From contig NZ_CP017704.1 in assembly GCF_002243645.1 (NCBI RefSeq), positions 2,684,001 to 2,748,000 on the forward strand: a stretch of DNA of 64,000 nt, written 5' to 3'. Position numbers and translations under genes: made by a program. The stretch comes from Peribacillus simplex NBRC 15720 = DSM 1321 (GTDB taxonomy: Bacteria; Bacillota; Bacilli; Bacillales; DSM-1321). The notes beneath the pieces were generated by a model. That model had not been told where the DNA came from and did not search any database. It saw nothing but the letters and a program-made list of their open reading frames with translations. Each line of letters starts with the position of its first letter. Position 1 is the first letter of the stretch. Shown here piece after piece: positions 41,887 to 52,147 of this stretch.

Positions 41887-42561
41887 ATGCAATTTTTTGA
41901 TCAAATAGAACGGTTTTTGGCTTATCCTTTGGAAAAGCTTCCATATGTCATTGTGTCACTGTTAATCGCATTTACGGTTCATGAATTTTCGCATGCCTAT
42001 GTGGCCTATAAGTTCGGTGACCCGACTGCAAAGAATGAAGGAAGAGTCACATTGAATCCGATTTCTCATTTGGATCCGATCGGAACATTGTTGATATTAA
42101 TAGCCGGATTCGGTTGGGCGAGACCTGTACCGGTTAATCGTTTCCATTTCAAGAATCCAAAGTTGGCAGGAGTGCTCGTCTCTTTTGCCGGTCCGTTCAG
42201 TAATTTGATCGTTGCAATTTTAGGGTATTTAATTTTTTACGGGTTGCTTGCGGCAGGCGCTGGACCTGATTTACCGTTTTTCGTCGAGCCCTTCTTAAAT
42301 ATACTCATAAATTTAAATGTCCTTTTATTTGTATTTAATCTGATACCGCTGCCGCCGCTCGATGGTTATAGGATCGTCCAGGATCTTGTTTCCGCAGACT
42401 TACGGGCAAAAATGACCCAGTATGAACAATATGGCTCCCTGATTTTTTTGATTCTGATCATCACACCGCTGAGTCAATATACAATAAGGCCGATTTTGGA
42501 TACTGGAATTCTATTTGTAGGAGGCACCTTGAGTCAATTTTTTTCACTTTTGTTTTTTTAA
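41887..42561 (+). CDS. ywhC: Site-2 protease family membrane metalloprotease YwhC
   Basis: A 224-residue polytopic M50-type protease. Zinc motif HEFSH is in IAFTVHEFSHAYVAYKFGDPTA, and LIPLPPLDGYRI supplies the third ligand. About six membrane segments. Group III S2P proteins like this lack a PDZ domain. The target is unknown. It is followed by ywhD after 41 bp, likely one transcript. Confidence 0.92.
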   Translation: MQFFDQIERFLAYPLEKLPYVIVSLLIAFTVHEFSHAYVAYKFGDPTAKNEGRVTLNPISHLDPIGTLLILIAGFGWARPVPVNRFHFKNPKLAGVLVSFAGPFSNLIVAILGYLIFYGLLAAGAGPDLPFFVEPFLNILINLNVLLFVFNLIPLPPLDGYRIVQDLVSADLRAKMTQYEQYGSLIFLILIITPLSQYTIRPILDTGILFVGGTLSQFFSLLFF

Positions 42562-42602
42562 CCAATAATAAAGAATGACAAACGATAAAGGGGGATACAA
42601 AC

Positions 42603-43112
42603 ATGGAAGAACAACCAAAGAAAAAGGTAGGCTTCAATATTATAAAAAACGACCCGACAGAAGGTCATGGAGGATATGGAGCAGGGGTTTTAACGCTCGA
42701 TAATATTTCTCCGGTCATCATCGATGTGGATGCAGGTGAAGCAGAGGTCGATATCGGCGCGATGCATGCAAGAAGTGTGGTGGAAAAAGGGATCAAGTTT
42801 TTAAAGACTAAAGAAGAAGTCCCGAATGCCAAACCGTACTGGCTTGTTTGGGTGACCATTGAAGCCACTCAAAATGGTCCGCACTATGCAGGTGTGACAG
42901 CATGTGAAATGATGGTCGACAGGTCAATTAGACGCGGTTACAAATCGCTTCCGGAGCATGTTAACCGGATGGATAAATCGCTGAAACGACAAATCATCGT
43001 CGAGGATATGGACGATAAATCAAAACGTGTGCTTGCTGACTTCCTGAAAAACCATGATGCAGGAATGTGGGAGCGTTCTTCAGATCAGCTGAAGGAGTCA
43101 TTGACGGTTTGA
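42603..43112 (+). CDS. ywhD: YwhD family protein
   Basis: A 169-residue soluble protein conserved across Bacillales beside ywhC and pbpG. Characteristic stretches are VGFNIIKNDPTEGHGGYGAG, DVDAGEAEVDIGAMHARS, WVTIEATQNGPHYAGVTACEMMVDRS. No known catalytic motif. Function unknown. ATG after aaaggggga. Confidence 0.92.
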   Translation: MEEQPKKKVGFNIIKNDPTEGHGGYGAGVLTLDNISPVIIDVDAGEAEVDIGAMHARSVVEKGIKFLKTKEEVPNAKPYWLVWVTIEATQNGPHYAGVTACEMMVDRSIRRGYKSLPEHVNRMDKSLKRQIIVEDMDDKSKRVLADFLKNHDAGMWERSSDQLKESLTV

Positions 43113-43219
43113 ATCTCGTTTAATGGATGAAATGTTAAGTTTAGTGAAAAATGCACTTGTAGGAAAGCGATAAAATCAGTAAACTTAAAGACAGCAGTTT
43201 AGTCACTGTGGAACTAGGA

Positions 43220-43262
43220 CAGAAAAACCCCCGAAGCCGCTGCCGGCTTCGGGGGTTTTTCG
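43220..43262. terminator. Bidirectional terminator between ywhD and pbpG
   Basis: aaaaacccccgaagccg pairs with cggcttcgggggttttt: a perfect GC-rich stem between convergent genes. Confidence 0.9.
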
Positions 43263-45332
43263 TTATCCCCAAGGTTTTAAGACTTTTTTGTACCACGGGG
43301 CCTTTTTATGTTCTTCTTCTTTTGGGGCATGTTTCGGATTCTCACCCTTAAAGTGCTCGGCACAGTATTCGACAGGTTCGGTTCCTTTAACATAATAAGT
43401 CAATCTTGAGACAGGACAATCCTTTGTGGCCAATTTTCCGCTTACGGGATTCACGTTTACCCCGATTACGTTTTCGGTTTCCTTAAACGATTTTGCCGGT
43501 TTCCCTTGTAGGCCCTTTTCCATATAGGAAGCCCAGATTTTCTTTGCATAGCCTTTTTCAGCAGGGATCTCGATCTTTTTGCCTTGATCATATCCAGTCC
43601 ATACTCCTGCTACAAGCTCCGGTGTGTAACCAATCATCCAGCTATCAGTCGGGGTGGAGCCTGATTTGCCAGCATATGGGCGGGTCAGCTGGGAACTGAT
43701 GGTGCTCCCGGTCACTTTCGTATAGCCATTTAAGGTTTCGTCAAAAACCCCTGTAAGCATCTGGGTCATGACAAATGCCTTGTCCTCATCCAGAATCTGT
43801 TCCGGTTTCTCGTTTTCATCAAAAATCACTTCACCTTTTTGATTTTCAACCTTTTTGATAAACACGGGTTCAACCTTTTTTCCGCCATTAGCCAGAATGC
43901 TGTATGCGTTCACCATCTCAATCGCCCTTACACCTGACGTACCGAGTGCCAGGGAAGGAACGGCATCCATCTTTGCCGTGATGCCGAAACGATGCGCGGT
44001 ATCGACCAATGACTGTTCCCCAAGGAACAAGTGCGTTTTTACGGCGAAGATATTATCGGAAAGAGCAATGGCCTGAGCCATAGTAATTTCGCCTTCCGCA
44101 TATTGATGGTTGTAATTATGCGGTGTGTAAGATGAGTGACCATCATCGAAAGAAAATGTAGTTGTCTCGCTTTTTAAGGTGGTGGACGGTGTAAAACCAT
44201 TCTCCAGCGCTGAATAGTATAGCAATGGCTTCATGGTTGAACCAGGCTGGCGAACGGCCTGTGTAGCTCGATTGAATGGCGACTCGGAATAATCTTTACC
44301 GCCGACCAGCGCACGGACCTCCCCGGTATCCGGATCCATTGCCACTATCGAGGCTTGAATGCCTGAAGACTTGGGTATGGTATTGGAAAGAACCTCTTCG
44401 GCAGCGTCCTGCTGGGTTTCGTCCAGTGTGGTATAGACCTTAAGCCCGCCCAGCTCGATCGTCCGGTCATCTAAATGAAGCTGAGATTTTAAAGCTTGCT
44501 TGACGGCATCCTGAAAATAGGGAGCGGTCTTATTGGTGACCGTTCCGTGCTCACCCTTTAATGTTAGGGATGTTCGCAACGCTTCCGCAATATTTTTTCC
44601 TGAAATGTAGTTTTTGCTTTTCATGGCTTGCAGGACAACTTTCTGCCTTGATTTCGCTTTTTCAAAGTTATCCAATGGAGAATAGTTTGACGGCCCTTTT
44701 GGTATTCCGGCCAGCATGCTCGCTTCAGAAAGATTCAAATCCTTGGCATCCTTACCAAAGTAATATTGACTTGCAGCTTGGGCTCCATATGCGCCATGTC
44801 CGTAGTAAATCGTATTTAAATAGCCTTCTAGAATTTCCTTTTTGGAGTAGTTCATTTCTAAACGTATCGTATAAAAGGCCTCATTAAGTTTACGCGACCA
44901 TGTTTTGTCATGCCCAAGAAACAGGTTCCTGGCATACTGCTGGGTAATGGTGCTTGCCCCCTGGACTTTGGACATTGCCTTAATATCAGCAAGGATTGCA
45001 CCGCCGATCCGCTTTATATCAAATCCATAATGAGTGTAAAATTGACGGTCCTCAACGGCGACAGTCGCTTTGATGAGCTGTGGTGAAATCGACTCCATTC
45101 CGGCCCAATAACGTTTCTGGCCATTATCTGTTTCACCGATCACATTTCCATTATCACTATAATAGAGAGTGGACTGTGGCACGACCAAAGGAGGCGGACC
45201 TAATATTTTTGCATAAATCAGTAAAGAGAGAAGCAATACAAAGAGTATTGTGAGCCCGATTGTGGCAAGGATAATGAAGGCCCGTACATATTTAGTTGTC
45301 CTTTTAAATCGTTCGCTTGGAATCAATTCCAT
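43263..45332 (-). CDS. pbpG: Class A penicillin-binding protein PbpG (PBP2d)
   Basis: A 689-residue bifunctional peptidoglycan synthase with one N-terminal membrane segment (FIILATIGLTILFVLLLSLLIY). The glycosyltransferase domain has Glu94 in VAVEDRQFYTHYGFD and the QGASTITQQYARN motif. The transpeptidase has SxxK at Ser365 (PGSTMKP), SDN in ALSDNIF, and KSG in AGKSGSTP. The C-terminus is lysine-rich. ATG 45332 after agaggtg is preferred to a 12-codon longer start. PbpG is made in the forespore in B. subtilis; I saw no secure sigma-F box. Confidence 0.94.
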   Translation of the reverse strand: MELIPSERFKRTTKYVRAFIILATIGLTILFVLLLSLLIYAKILGPPPLVVPQSTLYYSDNGNVIGETDNGQKRYWAGMESISPQLIKATVAVEDRQFYTHYGFDIKRIGGAILADIKAMSKVQGASTITQQYARNLFLGHDKTWSRKLNEAFYTIRLEMNYSKKEILEGYLNTIYYGHGAYGAQAASQYYFGKDAKDLNLSEASMLAGIPKGPSNYSPLDNFEKAKSRQKVVLQAMKSKNYISGKNIAEALRTSLTLKGEHGTVTNKTAPYFQDAVKQALKSQLHLDDRTIELGGLKVYTTLDETQQDAAEEVLSNTIPKSSGIQASIVAMDPDTGEVRALVGGKDYSESPFNRATQAVRQPGSTMKPLLYYSALENGFTPSTTLKSETTTFSFDDGHSSYTPHNYNHQYAEGEITMAQAIALSDNIFAVKTHLFLGEQSLVDTAHRFGITAKMDAVPSLALGTSGVRAIEMVNAYSILANGGKKVEPVFIKKVENQKGEVIFDENEKPEQILDEDKAFVMTQMLTGVFDETLNGYTKVTGSTISSQLTRPYAGKSGSTPTDSWMIGYTPELVAGVWTGYDQGKKIEIPAEKGYAKKIWASYMEKGLQGKPAKSFKETENVIGVNVNPVSGKLATKDCPVSRLTYYVKGTEPVEYCAEHFKGENPKHAPKEEEHKKAPWYKKVLKPWG

Positions 45333-45431
45333 TGCTTTCACCTCTCTTATCATGTAAGAATCTATCATCTATTACTATTATGGAAAAAAAAGAAAATTTT
45401 AAACATAAGAACTGCATTTAAGAAATTTATC

Positions 45432-45459
45432 TTGCAATTCTGCTAGATTCGTCTATAAT
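45432..45459 (+). promoter_or_regulatory. Sigma-A promoter of speE–speB
   Basis: TTGCAA (45432-45437), 16-bp spacer, TATAAT (45454-45459), about 80 bp before speE. Confidence 0.75.
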
Positions 45460-45539
45460 TTTTCTAGCTAATGACTATACCGATTTTGGGGAACCTATAA
45501 GGTGACTGACAATATGAAATGGAAAAGGAGCGTTAATAA

Positions 45540-46367
45540 ATGAGCATTTGGTTTACTGAAAAACAAACAGAGAACTTTGGTATTACGATGAAAGTGAATC
45601 GTACTTTACATACGGAGCAAACTGAGTTTCAAAAGCTTGATATGATTGAAACGGAAGAGTGGGGCAATATGCTATTGCTGGATGACATGGTAATGACTTC
45701 ACAGCGCGATGAATTCGTTTACCATGAAATGGTAGCCCATGTTCCTTTATTTACCCATCCTAATCCAGAAAACGTTTTGGTTGTAGGAGGAGGGGACGGA
45801 GGAGTTATCCGTGAAATCCTAAAACACCCAAGCGTAAAAAAAGCTACATTGGTGGATATCGATGGAAAAGTTATCGAATACTCAAAGAAATTCCTACCTG
45901 AAATTGCAGGCATGCTTGAAGATCCGCGTGTAGACGTACAAGTTGGGGATGGCTTCATGCACATCGCCAAAAGTGAAAACGAATATGACGTGATCATGGT
46001 TGACTCAACTGAACCTGTCGGACCTGCTGTCAATTTATTCACAAAAGGTTTTTATGCCGGGATTTCCAAAGCTTTGAAAGAAGACGGGATTTTTGTGGCA
46101 CAATCAGACAATCCTTGGTTTAAAGCGGACTTAATTCGTGATGTACAACGTGATGTGAAAGAAATATTCCCTATCACTAGCCTTTATTTAGCGAATATCC
46201 CAACTTATCCAAGCGGCCTTTGGGCGTTCACGATCGGATCGAAGAAATATAATCCATTAGAAGTGACAGAAGACCGTTTCCATGAAATAGAAACAAAATA
46301 TTATACAAAAGAACTTCATAAAGCAGCTTTCGTTCTGCCTAAATTCGTTCAAGATTTAGTGAAATAA
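45540..46367 (+). CDS. speE: Spermidine synthase
   Basis: A 275-residue aminopropyltransferase that makes spermidine from putrescine and decarboxylated SAM. The opening [14 protein letters not shown], the YHEMVAHVP region, [16 protein letters not shown] (cofactor), catalytic DSTEPVGPA, and [16 protein letters not shown] are all present. ATG after aaaggagcg. It forms an operon with speB, 14 bp downstream. Confidence 0.97.
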   Translation: MSIWFTEKQTENFGITMKVNRTLHTEQTEFQKLDMIETEEWGNMLLLDDMVMTSQRDEFVYHEMVAHVPLFTHPNPENVLVVGGGDGGVIREILKHPSVKKATLVDIDGKVIEYSKKFLPEIAGMLEDPRVDVQVGDGFMHIAKSENEYDVIMVDSTEPVGPAVNLFTKGFYAGISKALKEDGIFVAQSDNPWFKADLIRDVQRDVKEIFPITSLYLANIPTYPSGLWAFTIGSKKYNPLEVTEDRFHEIETKYYTKELHKAAFVLPKFVQDLVK

Positions 46368-46381
46368 GGGAGGCATGGACC

Positions 46382-47260
46382 ATGAAATTCGATGAAGCCT
46401 ATTCAGGCAATGTATTCATTAAAAGTCACCCTGTTTTTGAGGAATCGGAAGCTGTGCTATACGGAATGCCGATGGACTGGACGGTAAGTTTCCGCCCGGG
46501 TTCTCGCTTCGGCCCTACCCGGATTCGTGAAGTTTCGATTGGTTTGGAAGAGTACAGCCCGTATTTAGATCGTGAATTAGAGGAAGTTAAATTCTTTGAT
46601 GCCGGGGATATTCCATTACCATTCGGCAATCCGCAGCGCAGTATCGATATGATTGAAAAATTTGTCGACAGCGTGTTGGATGCAGGTAAGTTCCCAATGG
46701 GTATGGGAGGGGAACATCTTGTTACATGGCCTGTCATTAAAGCCATGTACAAAAAGTATCCGGATATGGCCATCATCCATATGGATGCCCATACAGATTT
46801 ACGTGAGGATTATGAGGGGGAGCCGCTTTCCCATGCGTCCATCATTCGTAAATCCGCAGAGCTTATCGGCCCGAAAAATGTTTACTCTTTCGGCATTCGT
46901 TCCGGTTTGAAGGAAGAATTCCAATGGGCAAAAGAAAATGGCATGCACATCTCTAAATTTGAAGTTCTTGAACCTCTGAAAGAAATACTGCCGCAGTTAG
47001 CTGGTCGTCCTGTATATGTGACGATCGACATCGATGTTCTTGACCCTGCGCACGCGCCGGGAACAGGCACCGTAGATTGTGGAGGCATCACTTCCAAAGA
47101 GCTTTTAGCTTCGATTCATGAGATAGCACGGTCTGAAATTAATGTAGTCGGCTGCGATTTAGTTGAAGTCGCACCGATTTATGATCCATCCGAGCAAACT
47201 GCGAACACGGCGAGCAAGCTGATTCGCGAAATGATTTTAGGTTGGGTTCAAAAAGGTTAA
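46382..47260 (+). CDS. speB: Agmatinase
   Basis: A 292-residue ureohydrolase converting agmatine to putrescine and urea, feeding SpeE. The binuclear manganese motifs are GGEHLVTWP, HMDAHTDLRE and DIDVLDPAHAPGTGT. Family alternatives (arginase, guanidinobutyrase) are less likely because of the speE partner. The ribosome site is ggaggc; it is the last gene of the unit. Confidence 0.95.
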   Translation: MKFDEAYSGNVFIKSHPVFEESEAVLYGMPMDWTVSFRPGSRFGPTRIREVSIGLEEYSPYLDRELEEVKFFDAGDIPLPFGNPQRSIDMIEKFVDSVLDAGKFPMGMGGEHLVTWPVIKAMYKKYPDMAIIHMDAHTDLREDYEGEPLSHASIIRKSAELIGPKNVYSFGIRSGLKEEFQWAKENGMHISKFEVLEPLKEILPQLAGRPVYVTIDIDVLDPAHAPGTGTVDCGGITSKELLASIHEIARSEINVVGCDLVEVAPIYDPSEQTANTASKLIREMILGWVQKG

Positions 47261-47273
47261 TGGATGGAAGACT

Positions 47274-47312
47274 TGACTGTTCCTGTTTTTTAGTGGGAAT
47301 GGTCTTTTTTTA
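47274..47312 (+). terminator. Terminator of speE–speB
   Basis: gactgttcc pairs, with one wobble, with gggaatggtc, and is followed by seven T residues. Confidence 0.7.
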
Positions 47313-47467
47313 TCCATTCCGAAAAGAACTTTACATCTGAGGGACTCTTTTTGAATAATTCCGCCCCAATGAGTCATTATTGCGTTAAAATCAAATGAAT
47401 TGCAACAACATGATGTCGACATTTTATCCTCACTATTTGTGATTTACACTTTATTTTCCGCTCCAAG

Positions 47468-47496
47468 TTGAAACTTCCTTGAAGAATATTTATACT
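47468..47496 (+). promoter_or_regulatory. Sigma-A promoter of ywiB–argS
   Basis: TTGAAA (47468-47473), 17-bp spacer, TATACT (47491-47496), 39 bp before the ywiB start. Confidence 0.75.
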
Positions 47497-47534
47497 TATA
47501 AAGTTAAGAACGACATGATGAAGGAAGTGTAGCT

Positions 47535-47975
47535 TTGACTCTTCATGATATAGATAAGCAGGCCATTAAAGTAACTTTACAGACGAAAATCAAGCATGGC
47601 TCAGAAACAGAAACGTATGAGCTGGTCACATTTGGTACAAAAATGTATAAAGGTGCAGATTTATATTTGCAATATAAAGAGGAAAACGAAGTCGGTCAAA
47701 CACAAACGACCATTAAGCACAAACCGGATGAAACGATCCTGCTTAGAAATGGTGCCATTAAAATGAGGCAGCTTTTCCGCCTGCAGGAAGCGACAAATGG
47801 ACATTATGAAAGTATATATGGCAGGTTAGGATTACGGACGACCGCGAAGAAGATACATCATCAATGGGATGAGCAGACCAAACAAGGGAAACTTGTCCTT
47901 AAATATACGTTACATATGCAGGGAAGCGAACCCGGTCAATATGAGATGACGATTTCCTACAAGGAGGAAGCATAG
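47535..47975 (+). CDS. ywiB: YwiB family protein (DUF1934)
   Basis: A 146-residue calycin-like beta-barrel protein found directly upstream of argS in Bacillales. Family patterns: TKIKHGSETETYELVTFGT, LYLQYKEE, IKHKPDETILLRNGAIKMRQLF, and YEMTISYKEE at the end. TTG start after gaaggaag. Three bases separate it from argS, so the two are co-transcribed. Function unknown. Confidence 0.92.
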   Translation: MTLHDIDKQAIKVTLQTKIKHGSETETYELVTFGTKMYKGADLYLQYKEENEVGQTQTTIKHKPDETILLRNGAIKMRQLFRLQEATNGHYESIYGRLGLRTTAKKIHHQWDEQTKQGKLVLKYTLHMQGSEPGQYEMTISYKEEA

Positions 47976-47978
47976 CGC

Positions 47979-49649
47979 ATGAATATAGTAAAAGAGGTAC
48001 AGGAAAAACTGAAAGAAGAGATTAAAGCGGCAGTCATTAAAGCTGATTTAGCAACGGAAGATCAGATTCCAAATGTTGTATTGGAACTGCCAAGAGATAA
48101 AACACACGGAGATTATTCCACGAATATGGCCATGCAATTAACGAAGATTGCAAAGAAAGCGCCAAAGATGATAGCAGAGGCAATCATCGAAAACTTTGAC
48201 AACTCAAAAGCATCCATCGAAAAAATTGAAATTGCAGGACCTGGTTTCATCAACTTCTACATGAATAATTCCTATTTGACAGAATTGATTCCTGTCATTT
48301 TGAAAGTGGATGAAACATATGGGGAAAGTGACTTTGGTAAAGGCGAAAAAATCCAAGTGGAGTTCGTTTCCGCGAACCCGACCGGTGATCTCCATCTTGG
48401 TCATGCCCGTGGTGCAGCAGTAGGTGATACGTTATGTAATATCCTGTCTAAAGCAGGTTATGATGTTTCACGTGAATACTATATCAATGATGCAGGAAAC
48501 CAAATTAATAATTTGGCCATTTCCATAGAAGCCCGCTATTTCCAGGCACTTGGCCTCGAAAAGGATATGCCGGAGGGCGGTTATCATGGCGAAGATATCA
48601 TTGGCATCGGTAAGACGCTTGCCAGTGAATATGGGGATAAATATGTAAATGCCGATGAAAAGGAACGTTTTGAATTTTTCCGTGAGTACGGCTTGAAATA
48701 TGAAATGGAAAAACTGAAAACGGACTTGGGTAATTTCCGTGTCGGATTTGATGTATGGTACTCCGAAACCTCCCTATATCAAGACGGTAAAATTGATGAA
48801 GCACTCAAAGTGTTGAGGGAAAGGGGCCATGTTTACGAGGAAGATGGGGCTACATGGTTCCGCTCTACGGAATTAGGCGATGATAAAGACCGGGTGCTTA
48901 TTAAGCAGGATGGGTCTTACACATATCTGACACCGGATATTGCCTATCACCGTAATAAATTGGAGCGCGGCTTTGAAACGCTGATCAATATCTGGGGTGC
49001 AGATCACCACGGCTATATACCGCGTATGAAAGCAGCGATCGAAGCATTAGGGTACAAACGCGAGCAGCTTGAAGTGGAAATCATCCAGCTTGTTCACCTG
49101 TACAAGGATGGCGAGAAAATGAAGATGAGTAAGCGTACCGGTAAAGCAGTTACGATGCGTGACCTTGTTGATGAAGTAGGACTGGATGCAACACGTTATT
49201 TCTTTGCGATGAGAAGTGCGGATACTCATATGGACTTCGATTTGGATCTTGCGGTATCACAGTCCAATGAAAACCCGGTTTATTATGCACAGTATGCCCA
49301 CGCCCGTATTTCCAGCATTTTACGACAAGGTGTGGAACAAGGGATCAGCTATGAAGGAGTCACTGATTTCTCTGCCCTATCTACTGAAAAAGAAGTGGAG
49401 CTTTTGAAGAAATTAGGAGAGTTCCCGCAGGCAATAGCGGAAGCAGCCGAAAAACGGATGCCTCACCGAATGACGAATTATATATTCGACCTGGCCTCTA
49501 CATTCCACAGTTTCTACAATGCAGATAAGGTTTTGGATGTTGAAGAGATGGAAAGAAGTAAGGCGCGTCTAGGACTGGTCAAATCCGTCCAAATTACTTT
49601 AAAGAATGCATTAGCTATAATCGGGGTTTCTGCACCGGAAAAAATGTAA
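47979..49649 (+). CDS. argS: Arginyl-tRNA synthetase
   Basis: A 556-residue class I synthetase. The HIGH motif appears as HLGHARG within [20 protein letters not shown], the KMSK motif as [10 protein letters not shown], and the C-terminal DALR anticodon domain is intact ([17 protein letters not shown]). The N-terminal domain begins [14 protein letters not shown]. Normal length for Bacillus. The ribosome site is aaggaggaag. Confidence 0.97.
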   Translation: MNIVKEVQEKLKEEIKAAVIKADLATEDQIPNVVLELPRDKTHGDYSTNMAMQLTKIAKKAPKMIAEAIIENFDNSKASIEKIEIAGPGFINFYMNNSYLTELIPVILKVDETYGESDFGKGEKIQVEFVSANPTGDLHLGHARGAAVGDTLCNILSKAGYDVSREYYINDAGNQINNLAISIEARYFQALGLEKDMPEGGYHGEDIIGIGKTLASEYGDKYVNADEKERFEFFREYGLKYEMEKLKTDLGNFRVGFDVWYSETSLYQDGKIDEALKVLRERGHVYEEDGATWFRSTELGDDKDRVLIKQDGSYTYLTPDIAYHRNKLERGFETLINIWGADHHGYIPRMKAAIEALGYKREQLEVEIIQLVHLYKDGEKMKMSKRTGKAVTMRDLVDEVGLDATRYFFAMRSADTHMDFDLDLAVSQSNENPVYYAQYAHARISSILRQGVEQGISYEGVTDFSALSTEKEVELLKKLGEFPQAIAEAAEKRMPHRMTNYIFDLASTFHSFYNADKVLDVEEMERSKARLGLVKSVQITLKNALAIIGVSAPEKM

Positions 49650-49650
49650 T

Positions 49651-49692
49651 GGAAAAAGCGGCTGTTTCTAGCGAAACAGCCGCTTTTTTTTA
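49651..49692. terminator. Bidirectional terminator between argS and uvsE
   Basis: aaaaagcggctgtttc pairs with gaaacagccgcttttt around a short loop, with A/T tracts on both sides. Confidence 0.9.
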
Positions 49693-49698
49693 GGTTAA

Positions 49699-50652
49699 TT
49701 AGCACTCGACGGCACCGCCGCTCACCCTTTTTACACCACGAACCTTAGCTATATCTTCAATCAGCTGCAACATTGCCCGGTCCTTCATCTTGGCCTCGAT
49801 CATGAAATCCACGTCCTGTCCAAGATCCTTAAGCACTTTAAAAAGGGGCATGATGAAGTCCAAATCGATATAATCTGCATGCGAGCGAAATTCACCTGCC
49901 GATTTTGGGGATGAAATATGAATCTTTGGTACCACCCCTGCCAGACTCCAAGTTGTGAATACCTCGGTGAGCAGCTCGTTAAGCGGCTCATCTGAAAGGT
50001 TTGCGAGATGATGGTGGTAATCGAATACTAGTGGGATGCCTTCCCTCTTACATACGCTCAAGGTTTCAGATGCTGTATAGGTTTTATCATCATTCTCCAA
50101 AGTCATTCTTTCCTTGACGTGCATAGGCAGCGATTTAAGGTTGTCATGAACCCTTACAAGGGCGGACTCTTTATCACCATAGGCCCCACCGACATGGATA
50201 TTGATGAAAGAGGTGTCAGCAATGCCCATTGCATCAAGCATTTTATAATGGAACTCCATATCTTTTACAGCATTTTGTGTAATCTCGTGCTTAGGGCTGG
50301 TAAACAGCGTAAACTGATTGGGGTGAAAGCTGATCCTCATCTTGTGTGCAGTGGCCCAATCGCCAAGCTGTTTCCACTCTTTTTTAAAAGGAGTGACGAA
50401 ATCCCATTCTATTTCGGGATGTGTGGCTAAAGGGACAATGGAACTGGACATTCGGTATATTTCTATTTGATGTGCCGTGTTATATTGAAGGACCCTTAAG
50501 GTATTTTCAATGTTCTGCCTTGTCACATCCAGGAGTTTTTCCATTCCTTTTTCTGTGCCAAGTGTGTTATATCGCTTGAAAGTAAGTGTCTTAGCCGGAG
50601 AAGCTTCCCATAAACAGGTGGCATTGGATACAAATCCAAATCTTATTTTCAT
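49699..50652 (-). CDS. uvsE: UV DNA damage endonuclease
   Basis: A 317-residue TIM-barrel endonuclease that nicks 5' of UV photoproducts, independent of UvrABC. Metal ligands lie in RISFHPNQFTLF, FINIHVGGAYGDKESA, TLENDDKTYT, VFDYHHHLAN, KIHISSPK and FMIEAKMKD. ATG 50652 after aaggag is chosen. It is adjacent to ywjE, as in B. subtilis (ywjD–ywjE), where it matters in spores. Confidence 0.94.
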   Translation of the reverse strand: MKIRFGFVSNATCLWEASPAKTLTFKRYNTLGTEKGMEKLLDVTRQNIENTLRVLQYNTAHQIEIYRMSSSIVPLATHPEIEWDFVTPFKKEWKQLGDWATAHKMRISFHPNQFTLFTSPKHEITQNAVKDMEFHYKMLDAMGIADTSFINIHVGGAYGDKESALVRVHDNLKSLPMHVKERMTLENDDKTYTASETLSVCKREGIPLVFDYHHHLANLSDEPLNELLTEVFTTWSLAGVVPKIHISSPKSAGEFRSHADYIDLDFIMPLFKVLKDLGQDVDFMIEAKMKDRAMLQLIEDIAKVRGVKRVSGGAVEC

Positions 50653-50680
50653 TATATTTTTCTCCTTGAACAACGGGATG

Positions 50681-51883
50681 TCAAAGAAAAGGAGAAAGGA
50701 TGGAAGCCAGCGATTCTTTTGCTGAACGGACTACATTCATGTTGGAAAGCGTGTCCTCGTTTAGCGGCTTCGATTCGGCAAGGTCTACTGCCAACTCCTT
50801 CTCTACATCTTCTATAAATGTCCGGTCAAATACGATACAATTGATTTCACTATTTAAAAAACAACTGCGTTTATCAAAATTAGCCGTACCGATATCACAC
50901 ATTATATCATCAATCAGGATCACTTTAGAATGGTAGAACCCTCTTTGAAATTGCATGATTTCTGCCCCTTCTTTTAATAGTACCCTGAAGTAGGGATAAG
51001 AAGCTTCCTTAACAAGGGCATGGTCAGAAATTTCAGGTACAATGACCGTAACGGAAACATCGCGTGCAAGTGCTTCCCTTAATTCTTGAAGTAAAGTATC
51101 ACTGGGAATGAAGTATGGAGTCCCGATGATGATTTTTTTATTGGCTTGCTTAATCATGTGTGTCAGTGACTGTTCAAGATCACTGCCATTCGTGACGACA
51201 ACCTGATGTGCCTGCGTCCCGGGAGTCAATGTCGGGAAATAGGCAGGTGTTCCCCTGTAATCCTCGTTTGTATCATAGAACCAATCCGAGAGAAAGACTT
51301 CCTGAAGGTCCTTTACACCTTCCCCGGTCATTTTTAAATGGTAATCTCTCCACGGGTTCAGCTTCTCCCCTTGGTTTATATACTCCTTACCGATATTAAA
51401 GCCGCCAAGATAGCCGATTTTTCCGTCTATCACCGTGATCTTACGGTGATTTCTTTTTTGTATTGTATAGAAAAGGAAGGGGAGTTTCGGTTTAAAGCTG
51501 AAAGAAAAATGAACGCCGCTTTTAGTTAGCTCCTGAATGGTTTGGCGGGACATCTTTTTACTTCCTACCCAATCGGCTAAAAGCCGCACTTCCACGCCCT
51601 CTTCCGCTTTTGCCTGAAGTAACTTCAAAAAGTCCTTGCTGAATTTATCATTTTTTACAATATAAAAAAGGATATGGATGGAATCCTGAGCTTGCTTGAC
51701 TTCCTTCATATAATCATCAAACAGGATTTTCCCTGATGTGAATACAGTCATGTCGCTGTTCCGAGGCGGAAATTTAATGTTGGTTGCGTGCTTCAAATAA
51801 CGCTTATGCCCTACCTTAAGATCAACCCAGCACCAAGAGAAGATCAATAAAAATATAGAGGCAATCGTAGTGATTATCTTCAA
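50681..51883 (-). CDS. ywjE: Cardiolipin synthase-type phospholipase D protein YwjE
   Basis: A 400-residue membrane-anchored PLD-family protein. It has one N-terminal hydrophobic segment (IITTIASIFLLIFSWCW) and two HKD motifs: NHRKITVIDGKIGYLGGFN and YHSKVILIDDIMCDIGTANFD. ClsB/YwjE in B. subtilis is a minor cardiolipin synthase. It is 28 bp upstream of uvsE on the same strand and likely co-transcribed with it. Start ATG 51883 after a ggggggatt-type site. Confidence 0.88.
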   Translation of the reverse strand: MKIITTIASIFLLIFSWCWVDLKVGHKRYLKHATNIKFPPRNSDMTVFTSGKILFDDYMKEVKQAQDSIHILFYIVKNDKFSKDFLKLLQAKAEEGVEVRLLADWVGSKKMSRQTIQELTKSGVHFSFSFKPKLPFLFYTIQKRNHRKITVIDGKIGYLGGFNIGKEYINQGEKLNPWRDYHLKMTGEGVKDLQEVFLSDWFYDTNEDYRGTPAYFPTLTPGTQAHQVVVTNGSDLEQSLTHMIKQANKKIIIGTPYFIPSDTLLQELREALARDVSVTVIVPEISDHALVKEASYPYFRVLLKEGAEIMQFQRGFYHSKVILIDDIMCDIGTANFDKRSCFLNSEINCIVFDRTFIEDVEKELAVDLAESKPLNEDTLSNMNVVRSAKESLASILSPFL

Positions 51884-52056
51884 AAAAAATCCCCCCTAAA
51901 TGATTATATTTAGTTTTGCTCTAATTCCCTGTTAGTAACCATTAAAAAGCGGGGAAAGGGGCCTCATTTTTTTAGAATGCAGAAGGGTAATTCACGGAAT
52001 TGTCGAATTATATAATTAAGGTCCAGAAAAATTAAATCGTTTTAGAAAGAAAAAAG

Positions 52057-52084
52057 TTGACTGAATGCTCATTCATTATATAAT
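52057..52084 (+). promoter_or_regulatory. Sigma-A promoter of fadF
   Basis: TTGACT (52057-52062), 16-bp spacer, TATAAT (52079-52084). The spacer holds the palindrome described next, so the promoter looks repressible. Confidence 0.8.
52062..52075. promoter_or_regulatory. TetR-type operator in the fadF promoter
   Basis: tgaatgctcattca is a perfect 14-bp palindrome apart from its centre, between the -35 and -10 boxes of fadF. It fits TGARYGnnCRTTCA, also seen before the thiolase gene (54432-54445). Spacing differs from the known 18-bp FadR box, TGAATGA-N4-TCATTCA. Confidence 0.7.
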
Positions 52085-52147
52085 GGAATTAATCAAATTT
52101 CAGAAAAATGCCAATTTTTCAATTTACCAAAGAGGGGGAAAGACTGC

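Noticed and set aside
52062-52075. Classic FadR box in the fadF promoter
   Set aside because: Half-sites are 8 bp apart start to start, not 11 as in the FadR consensus TGAATGA-N4-TCATTCA, so it was called a TetR-type operator with unknown reader.
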